Source: Trichobilharzia szidati (taxonomy: Eukaryota > Platyhelminthes > Trematoda > Strigeidida > Schistosomatidae). Taken from it: a stretch of 64,000 nucleotides of DNA. Location: assembly GCA_944472155.2 (NCBI GenBank), contig OX235272.1, positions 101,128,020 through 101,192,019 on the forward strand. The letters run 5' to 3'. Positions 36,991 to 47,769 of the stretch are shown here, piece by piece. The translations under genes and the position numbers were made by a program. Below the pieces are notes generated by a model. That model did no database searches, was not told where the DNA came from, and was given only the letters and a program-made list of their open reading frames with translations. Numbering within the stretch: position 1 is the first letter of the stretch; every line of letters begins with the position of its first letter.

Positions 36991-37714
36991 AAATCAATGA
37001 CATTTCAATATTTAACTACGGAAAGTACACTAGTCCCAATACTAATATAATAATACTTAGTAATTATGCATAATCAATCCTTGAAATTTGATTGTCATTA
37101 CAATACTTAAAATGATTAAAATATTTATGCAGCAAATGTTCTCTTGCTTCACCAAGCTTGTTTCCCCTATAACACTCAATTATTGAGCTTAACGTATTCT
37201 TTTATAATACGAATTATAATATTGATTACACTCTTATCATATATAGTTTGATTTACTTTACGGCTCCCTGTAAGACTAACTACGCTTCTTCAGTATACAT
37301 ACACTGTAGTATTGTTAACCAAATGTTAAAATTCTGTTGGTTCTGTGTTAATGTCTTTTTATAATATGTGTAGACAGGTTAATTTACAATGTCAAATGTT
37401 TACTATATAAAAGACTGTCATGATAATTTAGTACAATAAGTCCTGCCAACCGACCTTACCTTCAGTTCATACTACCTACATTGAACTCTAACTATAGTGT
37501 TCTGCTGAATCTTGCTCCACTATTCACAAAACCTATTCTTTTTACTCTTTAAGGGTTTAACATCTTATAAACTAATCTGTTCATTAGGACGCATGCACAC
37601 ATATATAATATGTTCATAAATCTGTACGTGGAGATTTATTGGAAGCACTCACTGAGAAAGCTAGGGAAATGCAATGTGAGATAAGAACGTGTCTGGAACC
37701 AAGCAATATATTAG
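36991..37714. other. AT-rich spacer, probably partly the CR1-like 3' UTR
   Basis: No coding potential was recognised. The 3' end of the CR1-like element is not sharply visible. Confidence 0.35.
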
Positions 37715-37880
37715 CTGTAGCCATAACAATCAGAGCCTAACATCATAAAAGGAGGGAGGGTGGCGCATGCTGATCAGTAGTGATGGTGGTGAACACTAAG
37801 GTGAATCGTCCCATTCTGCAGGAACAGCAATATGCAATTTGACGGCTCGAGATTTCTATGAGGGCTTGAATCTTTATCTT
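37715..37880 (+). repeat. Dispersed repeat R2, plus copy
   Basis: It shares 'AGCCTAACATCA...GGAGGGAGGGT...GCATGCTG' and further blocks with the inverted copy at 38790-38980. The family was not identified. Confidence 0.55.
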
Positions 37881-38789
37881 GAAAGAGATAATAATGATCG
37901 CCTAGACAGATCATGCTTCTACCTTTAAACATATACCATTCGGTCAGCCTATTGTTGAGATGCGACCACGTGGGCTCTGCACAGATTTATGGGGCATCTT
38001 ATAAATTAACATGCTTTCCTCTGTCGTATCTTCGAATATCACTTAACAATGTCTCATCTCATTCATTTTCTAATAACTTCTTCACTTGCTCATTATATTC
38101 CACTAAACCTAACATTTTCTAGCCCTTTATGAATTTGATTCGACTTGTTTCATTCCTATTCTCTACAGGGTACGGTTGTGCACCAAATACACAAAAAGGT
38201 ACGAAATAAAAAAACCGGCTTGTGGATAATCGTATTAAAACCAAAAGTGGACATCATGGTAGTAAGACCTACATAGGTAGCATTATACATTGCAAATGAA
38301 CTTTTTCAGCCTAGAAATTATAGTCTCCCATTGTATTTCCTTTATGAATGCATCTATTAATGATACATTGCACTTACCTAATTCATTACACTTTAGTGAT
38401 TCACCTTAGCACCTTTACTTTTCTAAAACAGCTTACTATCCCTTGTAAACGTTGTACTTACCTCAATATTGGTTGGTTATCGTATGCCTACAACTACGGG
38501 TTGAAAACGAAACGAAGTCGATTTTCCCGCGGAACCTGGAGGACTACTGTTCAATTCAATAATGATACGACCTGGGTCAGACAATGAGAGTATTCATATT
38601 TATATATCAAATATTTAGCTGTTCAAACATTATTAACTTGTAGACAATCTACTATTTGACATTATATCATACTTGATCGTGCCTGTAAAAATGGCATGCA
38701 TTTTCATGTAAATTTATGTTTATATGAAAATATACATTCTTATTATTATCTGTGGGGTCCATGGGGTAGCATCTTGACAAGAAGCTGAG

Positions 38790-38980
38790 CAGGCTTGTAC
38801 GATCCTTACTGTTTTTTCTATGTCGAGGATCCAGACTCATGTTTTATTCTCGAGTTGTCATGAAATGCGTGCTACTATCCCACAGATTGGAGCGATTCAC
38901 ATTTGTGGCCACCAACATATCTAATAACCAGCATGCCCTACCCTCCCTCCTGTTTTGATGTTAGGCTCGGAAATTATTTT
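38790..38980 (-). repeat. Dispersed repeat R2, minus copy
   Basis: An inverted, diverged copy of 37715-37880. The best block is 38931-38975. The intervening 38.0-38.8 kb shows no gene. Confidence 0.55.
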
Positions 38981-39355
38981 TTTATTATAACTGTAGTTTC
39001 AACATTGTATCTCTGTGAGCCCATCACAATCGCACAGTATCATGCACATTAATAACTTCCATGACAAACGTTTCTCACCAGGTCATTGGTAACGCGGTAC
39101 GTTCAAAGTTTGCGTTACATTTTAGCTTGATTCGCTATATGTTTCTATTTTTGCTGTGAGACTCGCACAAGTGTTTCTCCAGTTCCATAATTGTGACCAA
39201 TAATTCTTCCACTATTTAGTTATGGTTAACCATGCAAAAATCAACGAACTCAGTCACCTGTTAACCTGATAGTATATATAAGGGCTGGACTTATATATCA
39301 CGTTCTGTTAAAATTTCGCTTGGAAATGTTTTTGTCAATAATTTTTAATAAAATT

Positions 39356-39657
39356 GGCAACTCTAAACAGTAGGAACCCAAACCGAAACCGTCTGTGCGA
39401 TTGACTACATGATGAATATACCCGAGATTCGACAATTGACCATAACTACTCCATTCGGCTGTGTGAATAGTGGTCCCGGGCAGCACTAAGCGCTGGATAA
39501 TAGGCAATAATACACCAGCACTGCGATTAGGAATCGCAGTAGAGGTGCAGAGCATCCATAATTAATTCTAGAAAAAACAGTCACCTGATTGGCTTCTCAA
39601 GGTCGTTTGTGCGTTCGTAGGTCGTTTCGCTTTGGGTTCCTATTGTTTAGAGTTGCC
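39356..39657 (-). mobile_element. Short internally deleted Merlin element with TIRs and 8-bp TSD
   Basis: A 302-bp unit with terminal inverted repeats GGCAACTCTAAACA[G/A]TAGG on both ends, flanked by the perfect direct repeat ATAAAATT (39348-39355 and 39658-39665). The 8-bp length fits Merlin. On the minus strand it retains a transposase C-terminal piece, 'LLPIIQRLVLPGTTIHTAEW' followed by 'YGQLSNLGYIHHVVNRTDGF', joined almost directly to the 3' terminal repeat. The Asp expected in the 'IHTDEW' position is Ala, so the piece is inactive. The element must have been moved by a transposase made elsewhere. Confidence 0.85.
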
Positions 39658-39665
39658 ATAAAATT

Positions 39666-40123
39666 GTGTTATATGTTATCTGGATTGATGGGAATTCCCA
39701 TTTCCTGGCTAGTTATGTTGGTGTCCGCGTCATGTGACGTGACTGCATCGCACTCTTAGCATATTGGTTGCAATGATTCGTGTTTCAGGTGGACGATGTA
39801 AAAATATCAGTATTATGAGGAAGGTAGGATAGTTGGAGGGTAATGTCATCTACACAAATCGTTTACTCCATGTAGAAGCTGCAGTTTTCAGCATCGTATC
39901 ATTCAATGAAGACTTCACGTCTAGGGATATTAATTCAGCCTATTTTCGTGTGAAGAACAGTCCTTTTTGACAAAAGAATGCTATCGGTATTTGGAAATCA
40001 CCCATAAATGCTAACAGAACCTTCTATGGGAACAGAAGTTACCATGTAGGTGTGCTTGTCACTTTATCTGTGGTTGGACAGGAATTATCGTAATTTGAAA
40101 AGTTATCTCTAAGTGGATTCAAT
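39666..40123. other. No recognised feature
   Basis: Spacer before the first palindromic insertion. No exon was recognised. Confidence 0.4.
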
Positions 40124-40696
40124 TGTAGTGTACATTGAACCTTCGAACTTTTGTTTGAACGGACTCACCTGACCGTTCTTTAGTACTTGCACGTTAGGCA
40201 GAGTACGACTAAGGCCATAAGCGGTGAAGAAGTTTTGTAAGAGTGGTTATTTTAGGTCTAAGTTAAGCCAAGCCTAACTCAGAAGGCTGCGTGTTCGAAT
40301 CACGTCGGGCTCACCACTTGTAAGAGTTAGGCTTGGCTTAACTTAGACCTAAAATAACCACTCTTACAAAACTTCTTCACCGCTTATGGCCTTAATCGTA
40401 CTCTGCCTAATGTGCAAGTACTAACGAACGGAATCAAGGTTAAAAGACTTGAGATGGCAAGTGTGACTGGAACAGAATTGTATTTACACAAAAGAGATGG
40501 AATTTAATAAGAAATAAGAAGCTACACACTTATCTGCAGTCTTGACTGTGGTAGGCTCGGAGAGTGCGCTGGATGAAAGCACAACGAGAGAGCGAACCAA
40601 GAACGTACAAGAGTTTCACGAATCGAAAGAGGAAGTAGTACTAAAGGTCAGGTGAGTCCGTTCAAACAAAAGTTCGAAGGTTCAGTGTACACTACA
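40124..40696. mobile_element. Palindromic inverted-LTR insertion 1 with tRNA-Trp junction
   Basis: The left arm (40124-40280) is an LTR in plus orientation that lacks about 216 internal bases and its last five U5 bases. The right arm (40319-40696, 378 bp) is the same LTR in minus orientation and complete. Between them lie 36 bases of tRNA-Trp 3' sequence in sense orientation ending in CCA (40281-40316) and two bases CT. Both outer ends are the U3 terminus TGTAGTGTACA. The unit is flanked by CAAT (40120-40123 and 40697-40700). The LTR is a diverged relative of the one at 28874/34779, and CT is the same primer-site gap seen there. Confidence 0.9.
40281..40316 (+). other. Captured 3' part of tRNA-Trp including CCA
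   Basis: It begins AGAAGGCTGCGTG and ends GGGCTCACCA. The T arm is 40289-40305 with loop TTCGAAT, the strand of the acceptor stem is CGGGCTC, the discriminator is A, then CCA. It differs at only three positions from the vertebrate tRNA-Trp 3' part as I know it. Eukaryotic tRNA genes do not encode CCA, so this was copied from a mature tRNA. It is not a tRNA gene, because the 5' half is absent. Confidence 0.88.
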
Positions 40697-40700
40697 CAAT

Positions 40701-41451
40701 AAATATTTACACTGATTGGTGCAGTGCAATACGGGTTATGTGAAATCAGTACCGAAAGATATCTCAACTTTATTAATATTGTGTCATTGTCTGCTTAGCT
40801 GACTGCTTGGCTAAAAAGTGTAGGTGGTTCTCACGAATGCTGCAAGTGCAGTGCAGTGGAGAAGGCAATTACTCGTTTAAATTTCTTTACTGTGTCACTT
40901 GGCACATTAATTCAGTGCGTAGTATTACTATACACATGGAATGTGTTGATCATGAGAATTGAATCCGGTTAGCTCTATTATTATTAATCTATTGTCTGTT
41001 ATACCATTTCCACTGACAAAGTATACTTGATGCTGCAATGTTTTTGATCATCAATAGAGCAGATGAATTTCTCCTGAAATTTCCATTTATATAGAGTAGT
41101 ACAGATGCGGTATCACAATTGAATGTCTAGGTTGCATTATATGACATTGTAATCCTCATCAACACAACAGGTCTGTGTATCTCACAACATTTTAAGCGTT
41201 TCTCTGTCTTGTTAATACTGCATAGCTGTTTAGAGTTGAGGCATGTTCAGCTAATATTTGATGGCTATAGTTTCCTAAATATGAGAATGTAATTTCTGTA
41301 GGATTCACAAAACCATATTCACTAGACGTTACTGAGATTGTAGATTAACTTCCAAGTTACACATTTGCAGTGCCTCATTTAATGTAGACGCATTTAGTAT
41401 GAAGTTGATGTGCAAGTAAGCTTGATGAAAGAATGACGCCTCAGCAGCGTG
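40701..41451. other. Spacer between the two palindromic insertions
   Basis: No coding potential or repeat was recognised. Confidence 0.4.
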
Positions 41452-41455
41452 GATG

Positions 41456-42410
41456 TGTGGAGTCCTCAAGAAAAAGTAAACTTATCCAAATTTTACTACT
41501 ATGTAAGAAATGAACATATTGTACACTACTTTGTTTAATCATAAACTCTGCACTTTGAATTTTACCTCGGGTTTTGAATGAATATATAATTCTGCCTTCG
41601 ACTCTCCGTCTTCTCCATCATCTCAACTGCCGTCGAACAATTTTAACCACCTGCTTTCTATCTCGAATTTTTGCAGGAGCACCGTAGTTTCTTCCTACGT
41701 ACTTTGGTCGACCTCCGGCAACGTCAACATTGGATAATTAGTACTGGAGCAGTCTTCCCGCAGCACCTGGAGTCTATTACGTTTATTGTGGACTTTGGAT
41801 CTTTGTAAACCCAAGTAACGAAACTTTAATATATTCTTCCGTAACTAAACTGATTTGGTATTTTATTTTCTATTTGAATTTGGGTAACTAAGCTAACAGA
41901 GTAAAAGGTCCACCGCAATAATTGGTGAGCCCGACGTGATCCAATTATTGCGGTGGACCTTTTACTCTGTTAGCTTAGTTACCCAAATTCAAATAGAAAA
42001 TAAAATACCAAATCAGTTTAGTTACGGAAGAATATATTAAAGTTTCGTTACTTGGGTTTACAAAGATCCAAAGTCCACAATAAACGTAATAGACTCCAGG
42101 TGCTGCGGGAAGACTGCTCCAGTACTAATTATCCAATGTTGACGTTGCCGGAGGTCGACCAAAGTACGTAGGAAGAAACTACGGTGCTCCTGCAAAAATT
42201 CGAGATAGAAAGCAGGTGGTTAAAATTGTTCGACGGCAGTTGAGATGATGGAGAAGACGGAGAGTCGAAGGCAGAATTATATATTCATTCAAAACCCGAG
42301 GTAAAATTCAAAGTGCAGAGTTTATGATTAAACAAAGTAGTGTACAATATGTTCATTTCTTACATAGTAGTAAAATTTGGATAAGTTTACTTTTTTTTGA
42401 GGACTCCACA
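41456..42410. mobile_element. Palindromic inverted-LTR insertion 2, near-perfect 470-bp arms
   Basis: The left arm 41456-41925 and right arm 41941-42410 are exact-length inverted copies. By eye they differ by one base (a G/A in the A-rich tract near the outer ends). The 15-bp centre plus the inner three bases of the left arm forms TGGTGAGCCCGACGTGAT (41923-41940), an 18-nt complement of tRNA-Trp. Both outer ends are TGTGGAGTCC. The flanks are GATG (41452-41455 and 42411-42414), a perfect 4-bp duplication. This LTR family is different from that of insertion 1, but the primer tRNA is the same. The exact U5 end is unclear, because bases between ...CCGCA and TGG could be LTR or gap. Confidence 0.93.
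41923..41940 (+). promoter_or_regulatory. 18-nt tRNA-Trp primer-binding sequence at palindrome centre
   Basis: It is the exact reverse complement of 40299-40316, the last 18 nt of the captured tRNA-Trp. The next tRNA base (40298) is A58 of the T loop, the usual m1A58 stop for plus-strand strong-stop DNA. Confidence 0.9.
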
Positions 42411-42414
42411 GATG

Positions 42415-43299
42415 TTTCAGATATTGTTTTGAAATTTGCGTATGATCCTTTAATACTGGAAAACATATGATGTCTATTTATGTATACGGTGTCAACATAA
42501 AAACCAGCTGTGGACTACCAATAATTTTTTGCATGAGATATTACTTAGTATTAACAGAATCAGTGTATGCTAATATGTAGAATATTCTTTTACAACTTCA
42601 TGTTGTGCTAGTCCTTACATGTGCTTTATTTTTTCAGGTATACGGAGGTTGTCGAATATGACATCAGAGAAAATATCATTCGCTCAAACTAACGCCAATA
42701 CCCTTCATCAGAATTTTCTTTTGTAAATTAATGAAATGTTTAATATACTCTTCAATTCTACTTCCTCTACGCTTTTTCAGTGCGTCGCTGTATTATGTAC
42801 CTTTGTAATATGTGAATTCGGATTGATACTTGTTAAGCTTAGTTAGCGGAATAGACATTTACCATAATATTATGAGACTGTTACTTTAGTCATTCGTAAG
42901 ATTTCGTGTCCGCTTCTATACAATAGCACATTGTAAAAACTAAGTAGGATTTAGCAAGTTGAATAATAATTCTGAACTGTTCGATACGCTAAAGTCGTCT
43001 TATCTAGCCAGTTGCAAGTGTGTATATGGCTAAACGCCAAGTCTGTATTAGAAGTAAGTGTAGTAACTTAAGTTTGATAGCTACTTCAATAATCTGTTGA
43101 TATGCAGTGACATCATGAAATAGACTGTTCACTTGACAATGAGCAAGGAAACAATTCTTTTTTATTTCTAATATGCCGCTTTTGCATATCTACTTCCGAT
43201 ATTAAATAACTTACGCCTTTATGCGTCCAATTACCTCCAGTATTACAACAGTATTCCCTATTCATTTGATGTGTGTACACTAAGCAAGTCCTTCATACG
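42415..43299. other. No recognised gene
   Basis: AT-rich DNA to the right of palindrome 2. No exon or repeat core was recognised. Confidence 0.4.
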
Positions 43300-44110
43300 T
43301 TCTCCCACAAATGCCGAGCTTTCTAGTGTTTCCAATAGATTACACATCTGCTTTCGACTCAGTACCTAGGGATATTTTGTTACACAAGCTTTCTGAAACT
43401 CAAACTGAGTGTTGAATTGTTAAGTGGCTTCATTCTTATTTATCATGGAGAAAGCAGTACACTGTATGTCAGGGGAAGTCATCCACCACCAATTATATTT
43501 TTATTTGACGAACTTAATGCATACGAAATGAAATATGTCAAGTACGCGGACAATCTATCTATTTCAACGTCTGTTAACTCCCAGCTACGCTGTACTAAGA
43601 CGAACAGCTCTCTATCAGGAGTCAGAAAATGCTTTTAAACTAAATCCTACCAAATTTCAGTTTCCGATGTAAAAGAAAGTTCAATGAAGTTATGAGAGTG
43701 ATAATAGTGAATTAATTATTAAAGCAAAAGCTATAAAAGTATTAGAATGAAAAGAAAAATCAAAAAATTTTATTTACAAGAAGAAGGACAGATGAATTGC
43801 TAGAGCCTCCGCCATACACAAAAGCCGAAACCTGACGCCCTTTGTACCATTTGGCTTCACTTTGTAGATGATCTTGAAAGACGATTCTGGTGGAGCTACG
43901 TGGCCTGAGTTCACCAAATGCTCGAGAATTGAGCTAGTAATTGTCTTACATTGTCCCTTTGCTAACCATTATTTCTTGCTTTAATAATTATCTATTATCT
44001 TTGTTCAATGAAGTTATTAACTCCTATGACCTTTGCATAATTGATGATAGTGGTACAGAAAACAAGTCTGATTTTAAGTATCTCGGACCAATTTATCACA
44101 GCGTATTAGC
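43300..44110 (+). pseudogene. CR1-like RT fragment, same family as 51.7-53.4 kb
   Basis: Pieces are 'DYTSAFDSVPRDIL' (43342-43383), 'WRKQYTV-QGKSS' (about 43448-43480), box C 'KYVKYADNLSIST' (YADD reads YADN, about 43530-43570) and, after an insertion, 'SDFKYLGPIY' near 44070-44098. The order matches the better copy at 51716-53430. It is interrupted by a minus-strand Penelope-like fragment. Confidence 0.75.
43745..43945 (-). pseudogene. Penelope-like element 3' fragment inside a CR1 fragment
   Basis: The minus strand encodes 'SILEHLVNSGHVAPPESSFK' and then 'GVRFRLLCMAEALAIHLS' before a stop. This matches the end of the GIY-YIG domain at 63596-63750 ('IIEHLVKTDHSIS...FRLLCIVEALAIHIG'). It is severely 5' truncated, and the CR1 sequence continues on the far side. 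Confidence 0.75.
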
Positions 44111-45789
44111 CTTAAATATATACCACATGCATACATAATGTTTATGAGCTAGGTATGCAACTCTAGGTGAACGCTTGTACGGTACACTCCTTATTTATAA
44201 AACTAGCTCGTATGTGAGAACTACGATTTAACCAGTTATACAACGTTTAATATACTTAGACACAATAAACATACACTGATTACTTCTATGACGCATTACG
44301 TAAAGCTACCTTAATATAGTTTCCGCTGAAGGTAATCTCCTGTAGCTACTGCCTTAGTGAGCAACTTAACGTCATCTTTGAATAACAAAATAAAAGCGGA
44401 CATCCTGAGAACTTTCTGGGTAAAAAGATCGTCTCCTAGTCGAAAAAATAAATATATCCTAGTCTCCTCAAAAGCGTTTAGAGGTATTCATCCTATCGCC
44501 TCAAATGACTCACTATTTGCAGTCACTTGAAAAGTAAAAATAAATTAACCGAAGACAGCGTGCTTATGATTTCTAGATATCATAATGCAGCATGAGGAAA
44601 AAGCTATATCCAGTGTTATAATAGTTAGAGGCGCGATATTAATCCGAAAGACAACGACTACGATACTCAATCACAGAACATTCTACCTTGCTACCTAGTC
44701 ATCTAATCGTATCAACAGATGCCTCGCCAAGAAAAAGAAAACAAATGGTTCAAGGAAAATTTATTGAAAGTTTTCCTTAAAATCATGGGCAACCGTATTT
44801 ATAGTCACGCAGAAATTAAAAGTATCCAAAAAATAGCGATTTCATTATTTGAACTAATACAGGCAATTTGTATTCAGCTAATTTTTTTCACCCCGAATAA
44901 TAATCAGCTTCTCAGCTTGTTGTAACTTCGAAAAAACCACCGATTGTAGACCAAAATCCGAAACGTTATTCTTGCTAATTAAAGTCTTACCGATCACTCA
45001 CCAGATCATCGTAGGTTATCCGCTTTTTAATCGTTTTGCAACAACACCACCTTTACTACAGACAGTCGTAGTTCATGCGTTTGGATCTAGTACATTAGGC
45101 ATTAACAACCACTGGTAAGACTTTTCCTTTAGGGGTTCCCGGTTACCTCCAGATTTTTTTGTTTCCAAAAGTACATACAAACACCACATTTATAATTCAA
45201 ATGTGGCTCATCTCTGTTTGATTTAGATTCTCTCACAATATATCTGATTTTTCAGCTGACAACAAACACCTTGTCGAAAAGCTTTAAACCTTTTTCAACT
45301 TCAAACCAGATTCTAAATTCTTCAGTTTAAATATGACCATAGAAAGCCTTGCTAGTATCAACTCTGATCGTGCTCTCTTTACCAGATTTCTACATGTTAA
45401 GTTAGCAACTGAGCCGGCAACAATAACGGCAACCAACGAATGAACTGGAAACAATGCCTTCTGCCACCCAAACATGTTTATGCGCATAATTTCCAAAACT
45501 TCCACACAGTACTAATTCATTAATAGCTGAAAAAACAACTAAAACCCTGAAACCATGCATGAATGCAACGTATGAAACAATAACAATGAAACGAATGCAC
45601 TGACCTGGTGGTAAAAACTTTCGAAACCAAAGAAATAACTAATTTCAACAGCAACGGAAACAAAACTGAGGTGAGACGCAACATCTGTGAACAATGCGAT
45701 TCAAGATAAGTTGTGAATAACTGTAGGATAAACGTAAAAACTAATGTGTAAACGAACGGCTACGGAACTGCAATCCAACATGGACGAAA
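44111..45789. other. No recognised gene; possible 5' UTR of the next element
   Basis: An open stretch at 44719-44925 has no recognised motif. The part near 45.5-45.8 kb may be the leader of the CR1-like element that follows. Confidence 0.35.
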
Positions 45790-46692
45790 ATGACCTTTGA
45801 GCGTCTCACTCCACCAATGACCTTGTACGTGACAGACAATTTCAGCCCATATATGCTCGCAACAACGAGCAAAACAACTCCCACGAAGTATGGAAGCGAG
45901 GCGCACAGCTTGTCAATACGCCGCAAGCATCGAGCTGCCGGGTCAATACCATCTACTGAGGGCGAAAATATGCTGACAACCAGTAGTAGCATCGCCTCTA
46001 CAAACGCAGCACCTAGTCCTGACATGAACCTCTTCACTTCACCTTATGTACGTGTCACCAAACTTCAGATACCAAGTCCAGCTCCAACACTTACTTCAGA
46101 AATAGAACGACTAAAGCTGTCTGTAGAGGAACTGAAGACCGAGATGCGGGACATAAGGTGTAGTAAAGTTATGAATGCAGGTTTTTCAGAAAATTTGGCC
46201 AACTTATCTGAACTATCAACACAGATTAGTGATATAAAATCACAGCTCTGTGAACTTGAACCTCTGAACATCTTGACTAGGACCAAAAACCCTGGCGAAC
46301 TTGACACAGAATCAGTAACTAAGGTAGACACCTTGATAAACTTCATCACCACAGAGGTTATCAAAAGACTTGTTACTAAACTAAGTGTGATTGTCTATAA
46401 TATACCAGATAATGAGGGGTTGAAAAAGGTTCAAAGCATCTTACTTAGGGCAGCGAAAATGCCTATTTCCCAAACAAAATGTCACAGACTGAAGAAAAGT
46501 CAGCACGACCACTGCTGTCCTATACGCCTCCAGTTTGAAACTCTGACAGAGGCTAAAAAATTCACAAGCACACAACGTATCTTATTACAGGACACAAGCT
46601 ACAAACAAATAAAAGTTGTAGCAGATAAGACAGTGATTGAAAGGCGTGCTTACAATCACCTCAATAAACCTAGCGGCAAGACACCGCAATAG
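45790..46692 (+). CDS. ORF1 protein of a CR1-like retrotransposon
   Basis: A 300-residue open frame that begins at an ATG. A Ser/Thr-rich N-terminal part is followed by a heptad-like segment 'EIERLKLSVEELKTEM' (about residues 104-119) and a second helix 'LSTQISDIKSQLCEL'. A fold resembling the RRM-like and C-terminal modules of retrotransposon ORF1 nucleic-acid chaperones comes next ('KLSVIVYNIPDNEG', then 'EAKKFTSTQRILLQDTSYKQ' and 'VVADKTVIERRAYN'). This is the expected coiled-coil plus nucleic-acid-binding layout for trimeric ORF1 proteins; the assignment is by analogy and position. It is unbroken although the downstream ORF2 is broken. Confidence 0.7.
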   Translation: MTFERLTPPMTLYVTDNFSPYMLATTSKTTPTKYGSEAHSLSIRRKHRAAGSIPSTEGENMLTTSSSIASTNAAPSPDMNLFTSPYVRVTKLQIPSPAPTLTSEIERLKLSVEELKTEMRDIRCSKVMNAGFSENLANLSELSTQISDIKSQLCELEPLNILTRTKNPGELDTESVTKVDTLINFITTEVIKRLVTKLSVIVYNIPDNEGLKKVQSILLRAAKMPISQTKCHRLKKSQHDHCCPIRLQFETLTEAKKFTSTQRILLQDTSYKQIKVVADKTVIERRAYNHLNKPSGKTPQ

Positions 46693-47769
46693 ATAAACAC
46701 ACTTCCAACACGGTAGAACTCATAGCCTTCCCCCTCTCAAATCTCACGAAAATAGCTCCACAGAAAACGAAAGACTTGTGAGCTATAGTCTTACTCCTAA
46801 ATTAACCTCTCCTTCCTCTACCGTGGATCCAGATATATCTATGAACAGCCATAAGATGGAAATCAATCCCTCTTGTAGGCTGACAACATCCTCTCCTAGC
46901 CAAAACGTGACAACGCAAATGGAATTCGGTAACAAAACATGCCGAAATACGCCACTTGTTGCGAAGAATCCCCAACATATTCAAACTCCCAAGAATAACT
47001 TACGCTTTACGGCAAATAATATTCAAAACTATGCTAGCAACCAAACTAAAATAAGGACATAGAGTCCAAGGACAATATCGACGCAACCTACTCGCATACT
47101 GTGCCAAGTCACACTGGTAGCTGGTGTAGTGACGCTATCACGCAAAGTAGTATAAGTGACAACACTCGGACCTCAGACACCCAGGGTCTACAAAGTATGA
47201 CACACAAACAAACTTTGGTAGATTATACGGAACAAGTCTTCTGGGAATCAAACCACAGTGCAGCTATGCATATAACGAAACCCATGTAAGGCCTCGTAGA
47301 ATGTCCCCACACAATAGGCAGATTAGTAAGTCATGGGCTTCACAAGGTACCAATGATTTTTTATCCAAAACATCCCTGTCAGCGCTAACCAAACAGTTGG
47401 TGGGGATGTTAACCCTCCTGAACGCGTACCACTAATGTCGGCTCCGTGTCGGGAAGAAAACAGATATAGGCCAGTGCACACGGAATTATTAAACACATCC
47501 AATGCTTGTACAAGCCCTGGCCAAATAAGAACTCCTACCCAAGTCTCCAACCTACCTAAGCCTAGAACTACGTCATCGTATAGTGAATCCAATAAAATAA
47601 CTCATTATTCACTAAAAGAAATAGATACTAAATCGATAGACATAGGCGAACATTGGACCCAAACTAGTTGCAACACAGGGTTGTTATACCACGCAGAAAC
47701 AGTGCAAGTCGATTCACACTTGAGCCTGACTGACGAGCTTAAACACTTCAACTCTCAACTCTACTGAAT
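46693..47769 (+). pseudogene. Linker between ORF1 and the endonuclease, frame-broken
   Basis: Ser/Thr/Asn-rich frames (46778-47062, 47101-47289, 47435-47767) follow one another in different phases. They probably represent the degraded tail of ORF1 or the spacer to ORF2. No zinc motif was found. Confidence 0.4.

Noticed and set aside
40281..40316. A functional tRNA-Trp gene
   Set aside because: Only the 3' 36 nt are present, CCA is included, and the sequence is wedged between two inverted LTRs. It is a copied primer, not a gene.
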